A DNA stretch of 7,511 nucleotides from Cytophagales bacterium (lineage in GTDB: Bacteria > Bacteroidota > Bacteroidia > Cytophagales > Cyclobacteriaceae): positions 1-7,511 of the forward strand of contig JAJCYL010000573.1 in the NCBI GenBank assembly GCA_029262955.1, written 5' to 3'. How positions within the stretch are numbered: position 1 is the stretch's first letter; each line of letters opens with the position of its first letter. Under the pieces are notes generated by a model. That model had not been told where the DNA came from and did not search any database. It saw only the letters and a program-made list of their open reading frames with translations. Shown piece by piece: positions 6,421 through 7,511 of the stretch. A program made the translations under genes and the position numbers.

Positions 6421-7511
6421 TTATAGTTGCCTTCTGGTTGGAGTGTCCTCCACTGTACCCTGTTCACTGATAGTGACCTTCATATTATTGGAGGCATTTG
6501 CCGGTGCATCAACTACCAATAAATCTCCAGGATTTAGGCCACTCACTATGGCGTTCTCGCCATTTACTTTTTGAACAATGATTTTTCTGGTTCGCAAGAC
6601 GTCATTTTCAACTATAAATACTTCGTCTTTATTTTGAATGACACTTCGTGGGATAGACATGGCTTCTTTAACAACTTTGCCAGGTATTTTAGTTTTCAAA
6701 TAGAGGCCGTCATAGATATCTCCTTTTGCAGTATTTTCAACAGAAATGTATGCGTTAACTGATTGCGTACCTGGATCTACCAAACCAGCAAGTCTAATGA
6801 CCTTTCCTTTGAGAGTTTTGCCGTTCTGCCCAATAACTTCGACTCTTTTGCCAATTTCTAAAAAGGCAATGTCCCTCAATTCAATCGGAATTTGGATCTC
6901 CATGTTGTCTGTTCTGATGATGGTTCCTATTTGTGTACCAGGGCTGACAATAGAGCCAACCTGAACATTGACTATAGAGATATTTCCTGTATAAGGGGCA
7001 TAAACACTATATTTCTTAAGGTTCTCTTCGAGGCTCTTAATATTATAAAATTCACCAAGGATGTTTTTAGTGGCAAGGAAGGTCTTCTCCTTTGAACTTT
7101 TTGCTTTAGGAAGAGCGGGCAGAGGACTTTCCAGGTCGATAGCATCAAAATATTGCTGCCAATCAGCATAGGTGTCGGAGAAGTCAATTCTTAAATCGGG
7201 TAGGATTGAAGCCAATAGATTTAGAAAGGTGCTTTTTCGCGCCTGTAAAGTGAGTCGCTGTTCAGTACTATGGATCTTAAATAGTAATTGACCACGGGTG
7301 AAGTTTTGACCAGCTTTTAAAGGTTGACTACCAGCCAAAAGTCTTCCACCGACTTCGGCTGTTAGATTTAATTGATGAGAGGATACGACCCGACCGTATG
7401 CTTCCACTTCTGTTTCGATGTCAGTTGGTTTAAACTCAATAGCTCTGACATAGTTGACTACCTCTGGTTTTGGCCTTTCAGGTGGTGTCTCCTTTTGAGA
7501 AGACAAAAACC
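6421..7511 (-). CDS. RND efflux periplasmic adaptor (membrane fusion protein, HlyD/AcrA family), 5' end off window
   Basis: This protein bridges the RND pump and the TolC-like channel in the periplasm. The frame is open to the right edge, so the N-terminus is missing. A TTG at 7506 could be read as a start, but no signal or anchor would remain and the codons before it stay open, so the true start is almost certainly outside. Numbering from that TTG, the first half of the lipoyl (barrel-sandwich) domain is at about 45-82 (LTAEVGGRLLAGSQPLKAGQ). A short, Pro- and aromatic-containing helical insert spans about 83-165 (ILPDLRIDF, DWQQYFDAID). The second lipoyl half is at about 166-198 (YAPYTGNISIVNVQVGSIVSPG). 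The beta-barrel domain is at about 200-275 (VEVIGQNGKTLKGKVIRLAGLVDPGTQSV) and the membrane-proximal domain at about 278-345 (IPRSVIQNKDEVFIVE, NAIVSGLNPGDLLVV). The gene is first of the three visible operon members. Confidence 0.93.
   Translation of the reverse strand, partial: FLSSQKETPPERPKPEVVNYVRAIEFKPTDIETEVEAYGRVVSSHQLNLTAEVGGRLLAGSQPLKAGQNFTRGQLLFKIHSTEQRLTLQARKSTFLNLLASILPDLRIDFSDTYADWQQYFDAIDLESPLPALPKAKSSKEKTFLATKNILGEFYNIKSLEENLKKYSVYAPYTGNISIVNVQVGSIVSPGTQIGTIIRTDNMEIQIPIELRDIAFLEIGKRVEVIGQNGKTLKGKVIRLAGLVDPGTQSVNAYISVENTAKGDIYDGLYLKTKIPGKVVKEAMSIPRSVIQNKDEVFIVENDVLRTRKIIVQKVNGENAIVSGLNPGDLLVVDAPANASNNMKVTISEQGTVEDTPTRRQL

Noticed and set aside
7504..7506. TTG codon that could be taken as the start of the adaptor gene
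   Set aside because: It would leave a periplasmic protein without a signal peptide or membrane anchor, and the frame stays open to the window edge. The gene is better read as truncated at its 5' end.

Overview
The window looks like a stretch of a Bacteroidota chromosome (Cytophagia- or Flavobacteriia-like), moderately AT-rich. The signs are a TPR plus PD40-repeat envelope protein, a short PadR regulator with the N-terminal signature common in that phylum, Sec signal peptides ending in the 'xQ' style typical of the group, and few Shine-Dalgarno sequences. One perfect match to the Bacteroidota -7 promoter consensus (TAnnTTTG) is visible. This assignment is inferred from gene style; no marker gene is present.

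Layout from right to left, following the minus strand on which nearly everything is coded. Positions 7511-1854 hold a compact three-gene tripartite efflux operon: a periplasmic adaptor whose 5' end is cut by the right edge, a full-length 1066-residue RND inner-membrane pump, and a 443-residue TolC-like outer-membrane channel. The gaps are only 20 and 14 bp. The operon promoter lies beyond the window. Positions 1620-1823 on the plus strand carry a probable small helical protein of 67 residues, convergent with the channel gene and 30 bp from its stop. Positions 1381-1619 are an AT-rich intergenic region with a candidate promoter and a small dyad for the next gene. Positions 1380-1045 encode a PadR-family repressor. 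Positions 1044-909 are a leader region with a 10-bp tandem repeat. Positions 908-1 encode the first 302 residues of a secreted TPR/PD40 protein that runs off the left edge, probably an OmpA-type cell-envelope protein.

Functionally, the adaptor, pump and channel together would export small hydrophobic or amphipathic compounds from the inner membrane and periplasm across the outer membrane, driven by the proton gradient. PadR proteins often control efflux genes in response to toxic ligands. Here, however, the padR gene lies downstream of the efflux operon, separated from it by an oppositely oriented small gene, so a regulatory link is only a suggestion. I see no mobile element, CRISPR array, tRNA or rRNA. 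Most of the window is ordinary, and I did not find a convincing new system. The least explained items are the small plus-strand gene and the repeat elements beside the padR and TPR/PD40 genes.
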